Program-made: the position numbers and the translations under genes
Notes under the pieces: model-generated
Database searches by the model: none
What the model saw: the letters and a program-made list of their open reading frames with translations, nothing else
What the model was told of the DNA's origin: nothing
Part shown: in pieces, positions 21,424 through 32,878 of the stretch
Position numbering within the stretch: position 1 is the first letter of the stretch
Layout: each line of letters starts with the position of its first letter
Source: Puccinellia tenuiflora
Lineage: Eukaryota; Streptophyta; Magnoliopsida; Poales; Poaceae
Direction of reading: 5' to 3'
Assembly: GCA_012064385.1 (NCBI GenBank)
Contig: QRDG01000420.1
Span: forward strand, 473,287-537,286
Length of the DNA stretch: 64,000 nt

Positions 21424-22009
21424 GCAAATGGCAACCTTCAGCACAGCTGTGGCATCTATTGACTGGGAACTGTTTTGATGAATGTTGTCGTATTTTACAA
21501 CAATTGGGTTCTACTTCAGTACAATGATGTTTCATAAACCCTGTATTTCTCTTCCTTAATATTAGTTCTTTCTTATACTAAGTTTTTCTATATGGTCTCA
21601 GACTATAGTTGTGCATACACCTCTCTGGCCTACTCTTGCATCTTATCTGTAAGAAGGGTACTCTTGCATGATCGAAATCAGAACGTCGTTAGGTAAATTT
21701 GTACCTTTGAAAATTCAGTTAACATCTATTATCTTCACATACTCTGTACTCAAGTCTGTTCTAAGCAAGCTTATTCTATACTTAACTTTTATTATCTCAC
21801 TTTCATGCCACTTTTTAACTCTGAAAACTGGGTATTTCCTTCATATTTAAGCTTGCAGTTCCAGCTATGTCATACCAGAACATTTGTATACCAAGAACTA
21901 TATGAAGTCATTTTGTTTGCAAATGTTCTTACAACGTTGCTTCAAAAACATGTATTTCCTAATTCTCGCAATTGTATTGTTAACCTTCCTTCCATGTAGT
22001 CGGCATGTC

Positions 22010-22104
<95 letters not shown>

Positions 22105-22463
22105 CGATAAAGACAATTAAATCTACGGTTTCTGCATTCTGAAATATCGACTGCAGCATGCTTTCTCCCTCTTTTTATAGTTCTCAATGGATTGCTAAAG
22201 CAAAATAAAAATTACACACTCTTCCTATTGTTCAATTACCGATTCCAGGTGTGCAAATGCACATGTCGATTGGTGACACTGGCCTGGCAGAAATTTTTCA
22301 TGAACCAACTAGGTACTGGCAAGCAATGAAACTCAATCTCAGCTTTTTGTTGTTGCCCTGAGGATAATGCAAGCTCTGCATACTAACCTGGTCTAAAAAT
22401 CTGATCGGTATAAGGGTCCTACAGTGGCCAACTTATTTTGTATTCACATGTTTGCCTCAGATC
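21424..22463. other. AT-rich sequence without a gene
   Basis: No coding signal. It continues the sequence interrupted by the LINE-like unit and includes the AT microsatellite at 22016-22101. Confidence 0.6.
22016..22101. repeat. (AT)n microsatellite, about 43 units
   Basis: An uninterrupted alternating AT run of about 86 bases. The apparent Tyr-Ile repeats in translation are artefacts. Confidence 0.97.
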
Positions 22464-22468
22464 TGAAG

Positions 22469-23026
22469 TGATGCAGTTGTTTGCCCGATCTTTCACCGCA
22501 AGAACCACCAATGATAACCATCCTCCCAATCACGCGTGTGATACACGTAACCTGAAGAATCTAGAGAACGAATCTGACGGGAAGCAACGAGATGATGAAC
22601 ACCACGCCTCACGCCAAGCTCGACAACCCTTGACATATCAAGGACCTTCTCGCCAGGCACGATAACCCTTGACAAATTCAAGAACACTCATGCCTCAATT
22701 TATTGGATAACTAGACGAGCGCAGATACGCCGTCATACGCCGATCCCCGAGGGACGGTCGCAACCTTGAACACAATGTTCTACATAATTTTCAACCTCCT
22801 CAAACCCTAGCCACACCCCTCCTATATATAGGTGGGAGAACGCCCTAAACCTAGTTGGACTTGGACTCAATACAAAACCGACCTGTTATAGGTTCGGCCC
22901 AAACACAAGTGGCACGCAGGCCTAATTAACACAACCTTAGACATTATATGCGTTATAAAAGCCTGTCCTAGAGTGTCAACCGACCATCAGCCTTAACACA
23001 ACCTTAGACATTATATGCCCTCATCA
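22469..23026 (-). repeat. 3' LTR of the small LTR element
   Basis: Homologous to 23955-24499 throughout, including the blocks ACCACGCCTCACGCCAA and GGACTTGGACTCAATAC. It has a 13-base longer version of the terminal segment before TGCCCTCATCA. Confidence 0.93.
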
Positions 23027-23037
23027 TCCTCCCCTCC
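23027..23037 (-). other. Polypurine tract of the small LTR element
   Basis: GGAGGGGAGGA on the minus strand, directly inside the left LTR. Confidence 0.8.
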
Positions 23038-23940
23038 TTGGAAAGGCGTTGTCCTCAACGCCGAAAGGTCTTCTCCAGCGCTTGCGGCGTCAAATCTTCA
23101 TATCGCCATGATTCTCCTCCATCATCAAGTCTTGCCGGCCTGCCACACCACATCCTCACACTCGGCTAGGTGGACTTGTTCTTGGCGCCCTCCATGTTTG
23201 ACACCACCACCTGACTGAGACACACAACCTTCAAACTGCAACATGAAAACGCACCACGCAAATCACCCGAAACACAACAGGACAATTCCTGCACACCAAG
23301 GGTCCAAATAAGCTGAATACGCTTGCTGACGCAATCTGGATTTGTGAGAGGCAAATATAGCACATCACCCAAAACAAACAGGACAAATTCCTACACGCCA
23401 AGGATCCAAATGAACATAGTTGCCACCTCTAGAAACTGAAAATCCAGCGTGCCCTTCCCCTTTTTTCTTTCCTCCGAAACGAATTTGGTTGGATAGAACT
23501 TTTTCCCCTGAGCAGTTTGATAGGTCAAACGTCGAAAACGGAGTTTGGATGCAAAAGTTATGCCCTTTGTACCAAAACTGTCTAAACCTGACCGAATCCG
23601 TGTCGCGGCAGAAAAACAGACAGAAACCGTGTCGCGGCAGGACTCCTAGTCCAAATCGGACTCGCGGCAGAGTTTTTTGGAAGAAATTGCTGTCGCGGCA
23701 GGACTCGCGGCAGAGAATTCGACTTCAACTCCAACTCGACCAATGCCGCGATCTTGCTGCCTCAATGCACCGAGATGCAAATCTGGCCAACTCGTCGCCC
23801 TTCCACCTCAATGCGCCGAGATGCAATCTTGCCAACTCGTCGCTCTTCCTTCAAACAATTCCAGCAAAAACAAACTGCCAATCCTTGCTGACCTGCAGAT
23901 CGATCTTCAACTGAACAAACCTCGCGTTGATCAACCTGGC
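23038..23940 (-). other. Non-coding internal domain of the small LTR element
   Basis: No retroviral-type domain. It contains five copies of the short motif TCGCGGCAG between about 23600 and 23715 within a 115-base stretch. Confidence 0.6.
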
Positions 23941-23952
23941 GCTCTGATACCA
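23941..23952 (-). other. Primer binding site (tRNA-iMet)
   Basis: The minus strand reads TGGTATCAGAGC, two bases from the right LTR. Confidence 0.9.
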
Positions 23953-23954
23953 GA

Positions 23955-24499
23955 TGATGTAGTTGTTTGCCGATCTTTCACCGCAAGAACCACCAATGAT
24001 AACTATCCTCCCAATCACGCGTGTGATACACGTAACCTGAAGAATCTAGAGAACGAATCTCACGGCAAGCAACGAGATGATGAACACCACGCCTCACGCC
24101 AACCTCGACAACCCTTGACAGATCAAGTACCTTCTCGCCACACACGATAACCCTTGACAGATTCAAGAACACTCATGTCTCAATTTATTGGATAACTAGA
24201 CGAGCGCAGATACGCCGTCATACGCCGATCCCCGAGGGACGGTCGCAACCTTGAACACAATGTTCTACATAATTTTCAACCTCCTCAAACCCTATCCGCA
24301 CCCCTCCTATATATAGGTGGGAGAACGCCCTAAACCTAGTTGGACTTGGACTCAATACAAAACCGACCTGTTATAGGTTCGGCCCAAACACAAGTGGCAC
24401 GCAGGCCTAATTAACACAACCTTAGACATTACATGCGTTATAAAAGTCTGTCCTAGAGTGTCAACCGACCATCACATACCCAGCACAATGCCCTCATCA
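23955..24499 (-). repeat. 5' LTR of the small LTR element
   Basis: Starts TGATGTAG, ends CCCTCATCA, followed by the TSD TGAAG. Confidence 0.93.
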
Positions 24500-24504
24500 T
24501 GAAG

Positions 24505-25083
24505 CGAACACTATACTTGCTGATAGCTGGATAGAGACACCGTACGGTTGTGCAACAAAAATGCCAATCGGTATAAGTGTTGGTTGGGCAATGTTCAGTT
24601 GCTCATAAAAAATTGATGTGATTGCACATACATTGCATGATGTTACATTTTCGATCTTTTTTACTTTTAGCATTGTTTTCTTGAACGGTTTGTTGTTAGT
24701 ACTTCTTTTGCAGCTAGCATGTAAGTTCTATAAAGACTAAATGTATAACTACCCAGAATTGTTATTCTAGAGAATTTCCAAATGAAACAGTGATAAATGA
24801 TATATTCAAAGGAGTTTTATAAATTCAAGGGTAGTATTTTTTTCGTACTTGAATATTACAACTTACAAGTTGAGAATTGTAGCTAAGAAGAAAACGAAAT
24901 AAACACATTGGCTCATTCATCAGGAATTGAGTTATCTTGCCTGCACAATACTGGTGTAATGCGGCCTGCTGATTGAGCAACATGTTCTCACCCAAATGGC
25001 ATGTCATAAGCAGAAAGAAGCTACAGAACACAGACTCTCATAAATGGAGGAAGGCAATGCCCATGTATAACGCAAATTGATAA
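24505..25083. other. AT-rich sequence without a gene
   Basis: No coding signal recognised. It continues the sequence that the small LTR element split. Confidence 0.5.
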
Positions 25084-25716
25084 AGATCAGTAGAACTATA
25101 AAAAAACCAGTACGACCTTTTGAGTGATCTTTCTTATTCCACGATGAAAGGTTGCTCCCTTCAAATTTGGCAGCTGACTTAATATCCACAATACATTCGT
25201 TCTTCTGATCAGTAACAGTAGAAACAGATAGCTTCTTGAAAACAGTTTTTTGCTTCCAACTTCACAATATCTGAACAAGACATAAAATCCATATTTTTTT
25301 ACTCTAATTCCTTTATCCCTAAAGAGTGTTGTCAATAACGTTAGGAATGTGGAAGACTAGTGGATGCCGTGTATTAAGGCCCTACGGATAAAAATAAAGG
25401 AGAACAAAAGATCGGCCAAAGTAAATATACACAGAATGGTACAAACATTGCACGAGTAGACAGTCTACCACACATATACACTCTTCACAATATGGTAATT
25501 ACGCATTTTTTCATGAAAGCTATCAATAGATAAAAGAGACCAGTTTCTGTAAACCAATGCTCTGAAAATAAGTGTCATTTCTGTGTCCTAGAATTGATGA
25601 ACACAAAAAAAAAACACTCCTGGAAACTAAAGCTAACGAGTGTTGTAAGTGCAGGCAACGGAAGTGCAATACTATTAGGTAGTTGCTTATACTGAAAAAA
25701 GTTTCTTATTCCTCAC

Positions 25717-26036
25717 GGAGGCGGCGTTTTGGCTCATGGGTGCAGCTGCACCCGCTGGGGTAAAACATTTTTAATTTTTTTTCAAAGTGTCAAAAATTTC
25801 CGAAAAAAAAATTCAGATATGCATCAACATTTTTTGTGTTAGCACAAAAAATTTCGCTGTGAAAAGACATTTTTTGTGACCTGTGCAAAAAAGACAAAAA
25901 CATGTCTCGTACAAAAGCCTTTTGTAGCGCCCCGTACATTTTTCGCTCAAGCTAGGTGATTATGTCGTTTAATCTGTACATGTGTATTCGGAAATGAAAT
26001 TTGATAACCCGTAGCAACGCACGGGCATTCAACTAG
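25717..26036 (+). mobile_element. Helitron 3' portion inserted in copy A
   Basis: This 320-base stretch is absent from copy B. It ends CCCGT-AGCAACGC-ACGGG (26008-26025), seven bases, then CTAG followed by T. Copy B reads CTCA/TCATGG at the same place (33580/33581), so insertion was exactly between A and T, as Helitrons do. On the left, 69 bases of copy B (33512-33580) are missing, so the 5' end of the element and adjacent host DNA were deleted. The left part, with GGGTGCAGCTGCACCC, may be another small repeat. Confidence 0.7.
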
Positions 26037-26391
26037 TCATGGTCCAAATACCAAGTGAAAACGAGGAGTCTGTATGGATAATGCCCTATATAATATTTTA
26101 GGGAATTGTACAATTATAGGAGATCATAGAACTGTTAGGTGATTAGACGCTGTGAACATAGGAAAGTCAAATAGCTTGACAAAAACATATAACTGGACAC
26201 TGGACTGCTTAATCCAAAATAGAAAAATGACAAACACAGAAATATAAATTGCACTTACAGAAATGCAGCAAGCACAGAACTGAGGCAGAGAGTGCTCTGG
26301 GCTCTGGCATCTCAGTGAACACCCTTAGCACGTCCCTGAGGCAGGAGCCTGTTGTGCCCCACCAGTGCAGTTTCCAACTTTCCATTTAGGG

Positions 26392-27694
26392 GAGTAAATT
26401 ACACAAAACTACCACAATTGTCGACCAAACCACAGGTCAGTATCTGTTTTGGTGATTTTTTCAAAATCGTACCGATTGTGGGACGAGGAGAAACAAATCG
26501 CGCTGATTCATGTCTAACAATATTTTGACAGCAGCACTGACAGGTGGGGCCAACCTGTAAGGTCCTAGTTAGCAGCACACGTGGAATAGCAGCTGAGGTG
26601 GACGTGGGCCCTACATGTCAGTCACTCATCTTTTTCCCCTGCTTTCTTCCTCTTTGGCCAAATCCTAGGAATCGATTCCACGTAAGCTCCTCCTCAAAGG
26701 CAGCCCCCGCGCGCCTCCCCCGACGGCCGCCCGCGTGCCTCCCCGAGCTGGCCGCCCGCACGCCTCCCCCGACGGCGAGGTCGGACGGCGGCGTCATCGT
26801 CCTCGATGCCGCTGGTGGCTGGGCCAGCTCCGGTGGAACGACACGAACTCGTGCGGATTGGCCGTCGCCAGCGCGTCGAGCGACGTTCCTCGTCTCCGGG
26901 CTGCCACCGCGCCGCATCGGGCGCCATGGTGGCCAGCCACTCGAGGATGCCTCCCTGTGACCGGAGCTGGGGGCAGGAGGTGGTCGCGCGAGAAGGGGCG
27001 CCGTCGGGCTGAGGTAGGAGCGCGGTGAGTAGGGCAGTGCTTGCACTGCTCCCACCTCTGGAGGTGTCGCCACGCCGGACCGCCGACGGATCTGAGGCAG
27101 CACTGGTCTAGGAGAGGTGCCGGGAGATGGTGGCGTCGTGCGGGGGCGGCGGCGACTACAGCGTGCGGCGGCGGCTTCGGCGTGTGGTGTGCGGGGGCGG
27201 CGTGCGACGACGGCTGCAGCGTGCAGCGTGCGGTGGTGGCGCCGGCTGCGGTGTGCAGCGGCGTGCAGCGGCGGCGGCTTCGGCGTACGGCGTGCGGGGG
27301 CGGCATGCGGCGGCGGCGGCTGGCAGGAAGAAGAAGAGAGAGAAAAAAAAATGGAGCGGCGGCACGGGACCTCGGCCAGTGTGGCGGCGGTGGCGGTTCA
27401 GGCTCTCGGCTAGGCCGGCGGATGGAGTTGTTCCGATCTGGAGGTGGACTGGTGGAGGAAGAAGAAGAGTGGAGAGAGAAAAAGATGGACTGACAGGTGG
27501 GCCCCTCGTCCACGTCAGCTCGTCCTCCATGTGTACAGCCATGTCAGCCCTGACAAATAGGCCCCACGGTTAGTGTTGCTGTTAAAATGTTGTTAGACAC
27601 GAATCAGCGTGATCTGTTTCTCTTCGTCCCACGATCGGTATGGTACTGACCTGTGATTTGGTTGACAATTGTGGTAGTTTTATGAAATTTACTC
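26392..27694. mobile_element. Mutator-like element (Pack-MULE candidate)
   Basis: Starts GAGTAAATTACACAAAACTA, ends TTTATGAAATTTACTC; inverted repeats extend about 170 bases. The 9-base TSD CATTTAGGG is perfect at 26383-26391 and 27695-27703. Units at 28490 and 33930 in the window show the related site without the element. The inner 900 bases are very GC-rich with long overlapping frames but no transposase, as in elements that have captured host exons. I do not recognise any captured gene. Confidence 0.92.
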
Positions 27695-28368
27695 CATTTA
27701 GGGACAGTGAGGTGGTTGTGGACTTGAAGCATGGCACAGGCCTCCTGGACAGTGCACAAGCTTGAGGAGGCGTCAGGAAAGAGCTTGGAGGTACAGGGTA
27801 GAGAGTACAGAGAGAGATTAGGACCTGAAAGAAGGGGATTACAACAGAAATATCTAAACACAACGTATTTCGATCTGATGGCTACAGTATTTGAAATGAT
27901 GGAAAATACTATTTAATGTTAATCAAATGTAAGGATATATAGGACATGGGTCTGCAAACAGAGCAACTAATGCTATATATCATAAGAGAGCTATAATATT
28001 TGATTTGACAATGGATGTGATGAGAAGGCTTTGTCTGATAATCATCTGTGCATTAATTTAAAAAAACATACGACAAACCTTGCACTTGTACACCAAATTT
28101 GCTACGCAAATAAATATCTATTTGAAAAATGAGTAAAAGAAAGAGCAAGACGAACTCGAAAGGCACATAACAGCTGAGCTGCGGAGCAGAGGTACATAAC
28201 TTGTGAATGGATAATGCATACAATGCACTACTTACAGCAGAAAAACAACAAGTAAGAAGCACAATATTTGACTGCAAGAGATTATAAATTACATCGAATC
28301 CTACTTACAAAGTTTGGACTGCTTAATCCAAAATAGAAAAATGACAAACACGGAAATATAAATTGCAC

Positions 28369-28629
28369 TTACAGAAATGCAGCAAGCACAGAACTGAGGC
28401 AGAGTGCTCTGGGCTCTGGCATCTCAGTGAACACCATGAACATGTCCCTGAGACAGGAGCCTGTTGTGGATCCCCACCAGTGCAGTTTCCAACTTTCCAT
28501 GTAGGGAACAGTGAGGTGGTTGTGGACTTGAAGCATGGCACGGGTCTCCTGGACAGTGAGGTGGTTAAGGAGGCTCGGAAATGTTATGGCGTCAGGAGAA
28601 AGCTTTGAGGCATAGGGTATAGAGTACAC
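28369..28629 (-). pseudogene. Possible PPR-repeat gene fragment
   Basis: The 86-residue minus-strand frame contains LSPDAITFPSLLNHL and, near the end, MFMVFTEMPEPRALCLSSV, both resembling pentatricopeptide repeats (pDaiTFpsLL, vFdeMPer). A donor-like CATTTCT/GTAAGTGC follows at about 28373. Corresponding stretches lie at 26250-26390 with 27704-27860 (split by the MULE) and at about 33790-34010 (with a 41-base deletion). No full repeat array or start is visible, and flanking regions are non-coding. A degraded exon left after duplication is my best reading, with limited confidence. Confidence 0.35.
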
Positions 28630-29122
28630 AGAGAGATTAAGACCTAAAAGAAGGGGATTGCAGCAGAAATATCTAAACGCAAAGTAATTCGATCTGATGG
28701 CTACAGTACTTGAAATGATAGAAAATACTAATTAGTGTTAATTAACTGTAAGGATATATAGGACATGCTATATATCATAAGAGAGATATAATATTTGATT
28801 TGATAATGGACATGTGTGATGAGAAGACTTTGTATGATAATCAGCTGTGCATTAACTGAAAAAAAAAAATCATATGACAAACCTTACACATACACCAAAT
28901 TTGCTACACAAATAAATACCTATTTGAAATTCAGTAAAAGAAAGATTCTGAGACGAACACGAAAGGCACATAAGAGCTGAGCGGCGCAGCAGAGGTACAT
29001 AGCTTGTGAATGGATAATGCATACAATGCGCCACTTAGCACAGAAAAACAACAAGTAAGAAGCACAATAATTAACTGCAAGAGATTATTATGAATTACAT
29101 CGAATCCTACTTACAAAGTTTG

Positions 29123-29798
29123 GAATTGGAGGTAAGTTCACTCTCTCATCACTGTTACTCATACGAAAATATACATGGGACCAACAACTTACAAATGACT
29201 TAGCTACAATCATCCCTATTACTTATACGATAATATACATGGGACCAACAACTTACAAGCTACAATCATCCCTATTACTTGTACCATAATATAAGTGGGA
29301 CCAACAACTTCCAAATGACTTAGCTACAATCAACCCCACAGGAGGCGCCAGCACTCATGGAAAAGACATTGAATAAACAAAAAACACTCTTACAATCATA
29401 CATGGATTAGCAATTTTAAAAAAATGAATAAATACACTCTTACTCTCATAGGAACCAAAGCTCTTTATTTGTGCACACATGACCAAAAAGTTTTACTTAA
29501 CATGATGAAAGACCCTTTCCTCCTACCCTCTTTATTCCCCCACCACCGTCCTCATGCCGCATCTCATCCTTACTGCCAAAATCACACGTTCCTGCAACAT
29601 CCATGTCTTTCCGCCATCTTTTTTTTCCGTGGGAACCATACAGTACTCCCAAGATACCAAGGGTCTTCCGAAACTCCCCATGACCAAGGCTACTCCTTAT
29701 CTTTTTGTGTGGTTTTTCGTAAAAACACACAAGCTTAGTGCTAGTTAAATAGAAAGAAGCCCATGCATTACTAGACGGTTGCACAAACGTGAGAATAC
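29123..29798. other. Non-coding 3' flank of F-box copy A
   Basis: AT-rich. Contains three to four repeats of ATACATGGGACCAACAACTTA with CTACAATCATCCCTATTACT between 29165 and 29335. The same repeats occur at 34550-34710 in copy B. Confidence 0.6.
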
Positions 29799-31240
29799 TT
29801 ATCCAAAAACTAGTTGAACCGGAGCAGCTGATGAAGAAACCCCATCCATGATGTGCTTCAGCGTGTTGTCCTTCTCCTCGTCAGTCCACGAGCGTTGCTG
29901 TGTCACCAACTCCCACTCCCAGTGCTCCTTGCTCTGAGCATGCCCGTTCTTGAAGATAGAGACATGGTGCAGTGCTGTGCATACTCCCATGATAAAATTG
30001 ACAAGGTAAATCTGCCTATCTGTTCCCTCATAACCAACCATCGTAAACTCCTCCAAGTGATGGTGACGAAGCGTGGTTGGTTTCCAGCGTATCTCGTCAC
30101 CAGGCTCTTCTGTGCAAGTGGCAATATGGACGTGGAGGACTTCCAGGGAAGGCGCCGTCTCAAGCAGGAGGCGGGGCCATGAGACGTCCCAGGACGAAGG
30201 CACGTCGGCGACCAACAACCGCCTCAGGTTAGGCAACAACGTCGTCACTGGGGATCTAGACGGCACGATCCATCGGTCAGGTCCACTGATCCGAACAATC
30301 AGATGCGTTATGTCCGGGATGTTTTCAAGAACAAACTCATGGTCTATCTTCAAATGTTGCTTCAGGTATTGGCGAAATCCTTGCATTGTCACACCGAGAC
30401 ACTCGGTGAGGTTAAATTTCCTGAGACAGGGGAATGAGGCGGACTCGAGGAACACTCTATGTCCCAGGGATGCTAGGCTCTCGAGATTGGGCAGAGCCCT
30501 TAGACATAACCGTCTGAATCTGCACTCGTCCACGACGAGCTCCCTGATTCTTGACATGGGAGCATCCATGAATATCACCCCGCCGCTGCACCGGCAGGAG
30601 ATGAGATGAAGCACCTGCAGCTGCTGGCACAAGGTGAAGACCCCCTGGTAGGTTGCCACGGGCGTCGAATCCGGTATGTCTTGCAGGACGAGCCTAGTGA
30701 GCGCGCCGTACTCATGCAGAGCACGCAGCCTCCAAGCTTGAGGCTTTGCAGGCATGACGCGCTGGGCTCCTTGCAGAGGCCATGGCTAGCAAAGGTGTGG
30801 ACCGCGCGCTGCCAAAAGATTGGCTTGGCCACAACTTGTAGCTCATCCACCCCACAAGCGTCGATGGCCTCGGCAATGAGCCTATTCATGCATTCGGTAC
30901 TGTGTGTGACGAAGAACTCGAGCCTCAGTCTGCTGATCCTCCTCCGGCAGGCGGCGTCCAAGAAGCTCTCGACGGACCTGGTCAAGGCACGCATGGCGCG
31001 GTGCTCGTACCTCCTGACGTTGGGCATCAGCTCTCGCGACACTTGACGCAAGTCGTACTGGAAACCAGCTTTCTCGATGACGTCGTGGAGCTGGACCCAG
31101 CGGTGGTAGCGCGGCGGGAGCATGGCGTCCACACTGAAGTCGAGGACGGGGAGCTCATGGCGGAGGCAAGCCCAGCGCTTGGAGAGCGCGCCGGTGCCGA
31201 CCGCCGTCCGGATATCGAGGCGGCGCAGGACCAAAAGGAG
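29799..31240 (-). pseudogene. F-box/LRR protein, copy A, broken
   Basis: Nearly the same sequence as the intact copy at 35148-36764. Reading from the right: LDIRTAVGTGALSKRWACLR (F-box core), then LRR-type region to LKLGGCVL. There a 7-base deletion near 30718, relative to copy B, shifts the frame; the C-terminal 318 residues continue in another frame to VQLVFG. The first part of the F-box is separated by the insert at 31241-32268 and reappears at 32269-32326. Two disabling changes make function improbable. Confidence 0.9.
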
Positions 31241-32268
31241 TTCTGAAGACGGATTGAGCAACTAGCGCGAAAGCCGTTGCGCGTTAGCGCATCCGTTTTC
31301 TCTATCCAGATCTATGGATATCCCCGGCGTCCAAGCGAGACCCCATCCAAACCAAATCCGCCACTCGTTGGGCGAGGCCTTGCTTTCTATGAACACCTCA
31401 CCACTGAATGATAAACCTAGCCTCCGACCCGACCAAGAGAGAAGACAGGGTCAAGCCGACGCCGCCCTACGTCAGTAGTCTTCCTAACTTCTATTCCCTT
31501 TTTTTGCTCTAAGGTAAGCAGACAGGGATGATGGATTTATAGATATAGGGTTTATTTGAATGTCTAGCCAAATGTTTACTTTCGTTATGCTTGTCCAGCA
31601 AAGCAGGATCCATGGTTCGGTTGCTTTGAATGTCTGTTCCGCCTCTGACCCGGCCCTTACCTCTTTCTTTACTAGGTTTTTTCGCAGGGGCATCGAATTA
31701 TTTTACAAAAGAAACACCAGTTTCAAAAGGAATGGCACCGAAAGGTGTCAGATGATGATTGAACTGAACTATCTGAATCTGAAACCGCCGACCCGACTCG
31801 TGCTTTTTACTCCGCTTTGCAGCACTGAACATGGTTCCGGTCAACCTCTTTAAAGCAGCTACCTACCGTGATCTGGTCTTGGGACAGCATTGGCACCCCC
31901 GTTTGCTGGATCTTCTAGGCACTCTAAAGCGCTTCCACGAGAGACAGATGGACTTTGAGTTATAGACGGAGAAGAGCCTTTAGAGGATCAAGAGTGATTC
32001 CTCAATAAAACAAATGGGATTTTGAGGGAGGGCTGAACGCGATGTACTGAAGGGTTCGCTTTCGCTGATCGGCGCCAGTCTTTCCTGCTGTGAATTTCCC
32101 AGGTCGGGAGGGGCCCTTTCCTTCTACCTTACTGAACCCATTCACCAATGATTGGATCACTCAAAGCCTTTCCTATGTCCTTCCCCCCTTTGCCCTTTCT
32201 AAAGTGATTACTCCCGATCTGAAGCACCCCTTTTCCATTCATAGAGAGATCCAATCAGATCGTCAATC
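31241..32268. mobile_element. Insert of about 1 kb in F-box copy A, probable organelle DNA
   Basis: Copy B reads CCAAAAGGAGGAGATCGTCGG without interruption; here about 1.03 kb stands between CCAAAAGGAG and ATCGTCGG. It has no terminal repeats and no clean TSD. Its sequence style, including GCGCGAAAGCCGTTGCGCGTTAGCGC-like repeats at 31264-31290 (palindromic) and balanced pyrimidine-rich text without grass-repeat motifs, resembles plant mitochondrial intergenic DNA. At the right junction a 12-mer AATCAGATCGTC is doubled (32253-32276), a filler signature of end joining. Identification as mitochondrial is from familiarity only. Confidence 0.5.
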
Positions 32269-32326
32269 AGATCGTCGGCGAGGGCGCTGATCCGGTCGCC
32301 GCCTAGCGGACGCCGCCGACGACCCA
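32269..32326 (-). pseudogene. F-box copy A, detached N-terminal piece
   Basis: Matches 36598-36655 in copy B, encoding the Arg-rich start and DRISALSDDLLL-type beginning of the F-box. After GACCCA the two copies diverge completely, so the copy A start codon region is missing. Confidence 0.85.
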
Positions 32327-32878
32327 ATATTATCTGTAGGCATGTCATCCAATATTAGTAGTTTTGAAAGGATAATAAATGGTAAAACACGTTAATACAT
32401 CGATTGTATATTCTATTGGGTCAGGTTGTTTTTATTTTTATTTTTGGTGCACAAGTAATTTTTAAATTTGTGTATAGTTCTGTTATTTCTATTTGCTATA
32501 TCTGTCGAACGGTCTGAAACAGACAACACTGAAGTATATGCAGCAAAATAGTACATATTAATGTCTCCATGTAGTGAAATGTATGTACTGTTATGACCTG
32601 TGGTTTGAGTCTGCCTTTTCCTTGGTCCTACTTTACAACCACAACTAAATGAAAATGAAGCTATTTTGTTAACTAAGGCTTCATTGATATTGCAAAGCAG
32701 CAAACGGAATCTGCTGAGGCTTTTTTTTTCCTTTATCCTTTGTACGCATAGGAGTATGCTTTCCAGTGGGAAAAGGCATATATCAAGTGGTTCATATAAC
32801 TGAAGATGAGTATGTCTTCTAAACTATAGGGAGAAGGCTCCTTATCTTAACGTGTTAAGGTTTTGAAAGCAGAAACAC
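32327..32878. other. Spacer between duplication copies, no gene seen
   Basis: AT-rich sequence of 552 bases without coding signal or recognised repeat. Confidence 0.6.

Larger units (their letters stand above)
22469..24499 (-). mobile_element. Small non-autonomous LTR retrotransposon
   Basis: LTRs at 22469-23026 (558 bp) and 23955-24499 (545 bp) start TGATG and end CATCA. The 5-base flanks TGAAG (22464-22468 and 24500-24504) match exactly. A tRNA-iMet primer site (minus strand) borders the right LTR and a purine tract (minus strand) the left LTR, so it reads leftwards. The internal part is only 928 bp and has no gag or pol, so it depends on another element. LTRs differ mainly by one indel near the outer end. 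Confidence 0.93.
26202..29122. repeat. Tandem duplication of about 0.8 kb within copy A
   Basis: A first unit (26202-28315) and a second (28316-29122) both start GGACTGCTTAATCCAAAATA. Removing the MULE and one TSD (1312 bases) makes the first about 802 bases, the same as the second. Copy B has only one unit (from about 33742), so the duplication happened in copy A. Confidence 0.85.
25084..32326 (-). repeat. Segmental duplication, copy A (F-box locus)
   Basis: From AGATCAGTAGAACTATAAAA (25084) this copy matches copy B (32879-36655) in the same order and direction up to GCGACCCA-type sequence at 32326. It is longer because of a Helitron piece (25717-26036), an internal 0.8-kb tandem duplication, a MULE (26392-27694) and an organelle-like insert (31241-32268). 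Both copies contain an F-box gene at their right end. Confidence 0.9.

Noticed and set aside
22016..22101. Open frames encoding Tyr-Ile repeats on both strands
   Set aside because: Produced by the (AT)n microsatellite.
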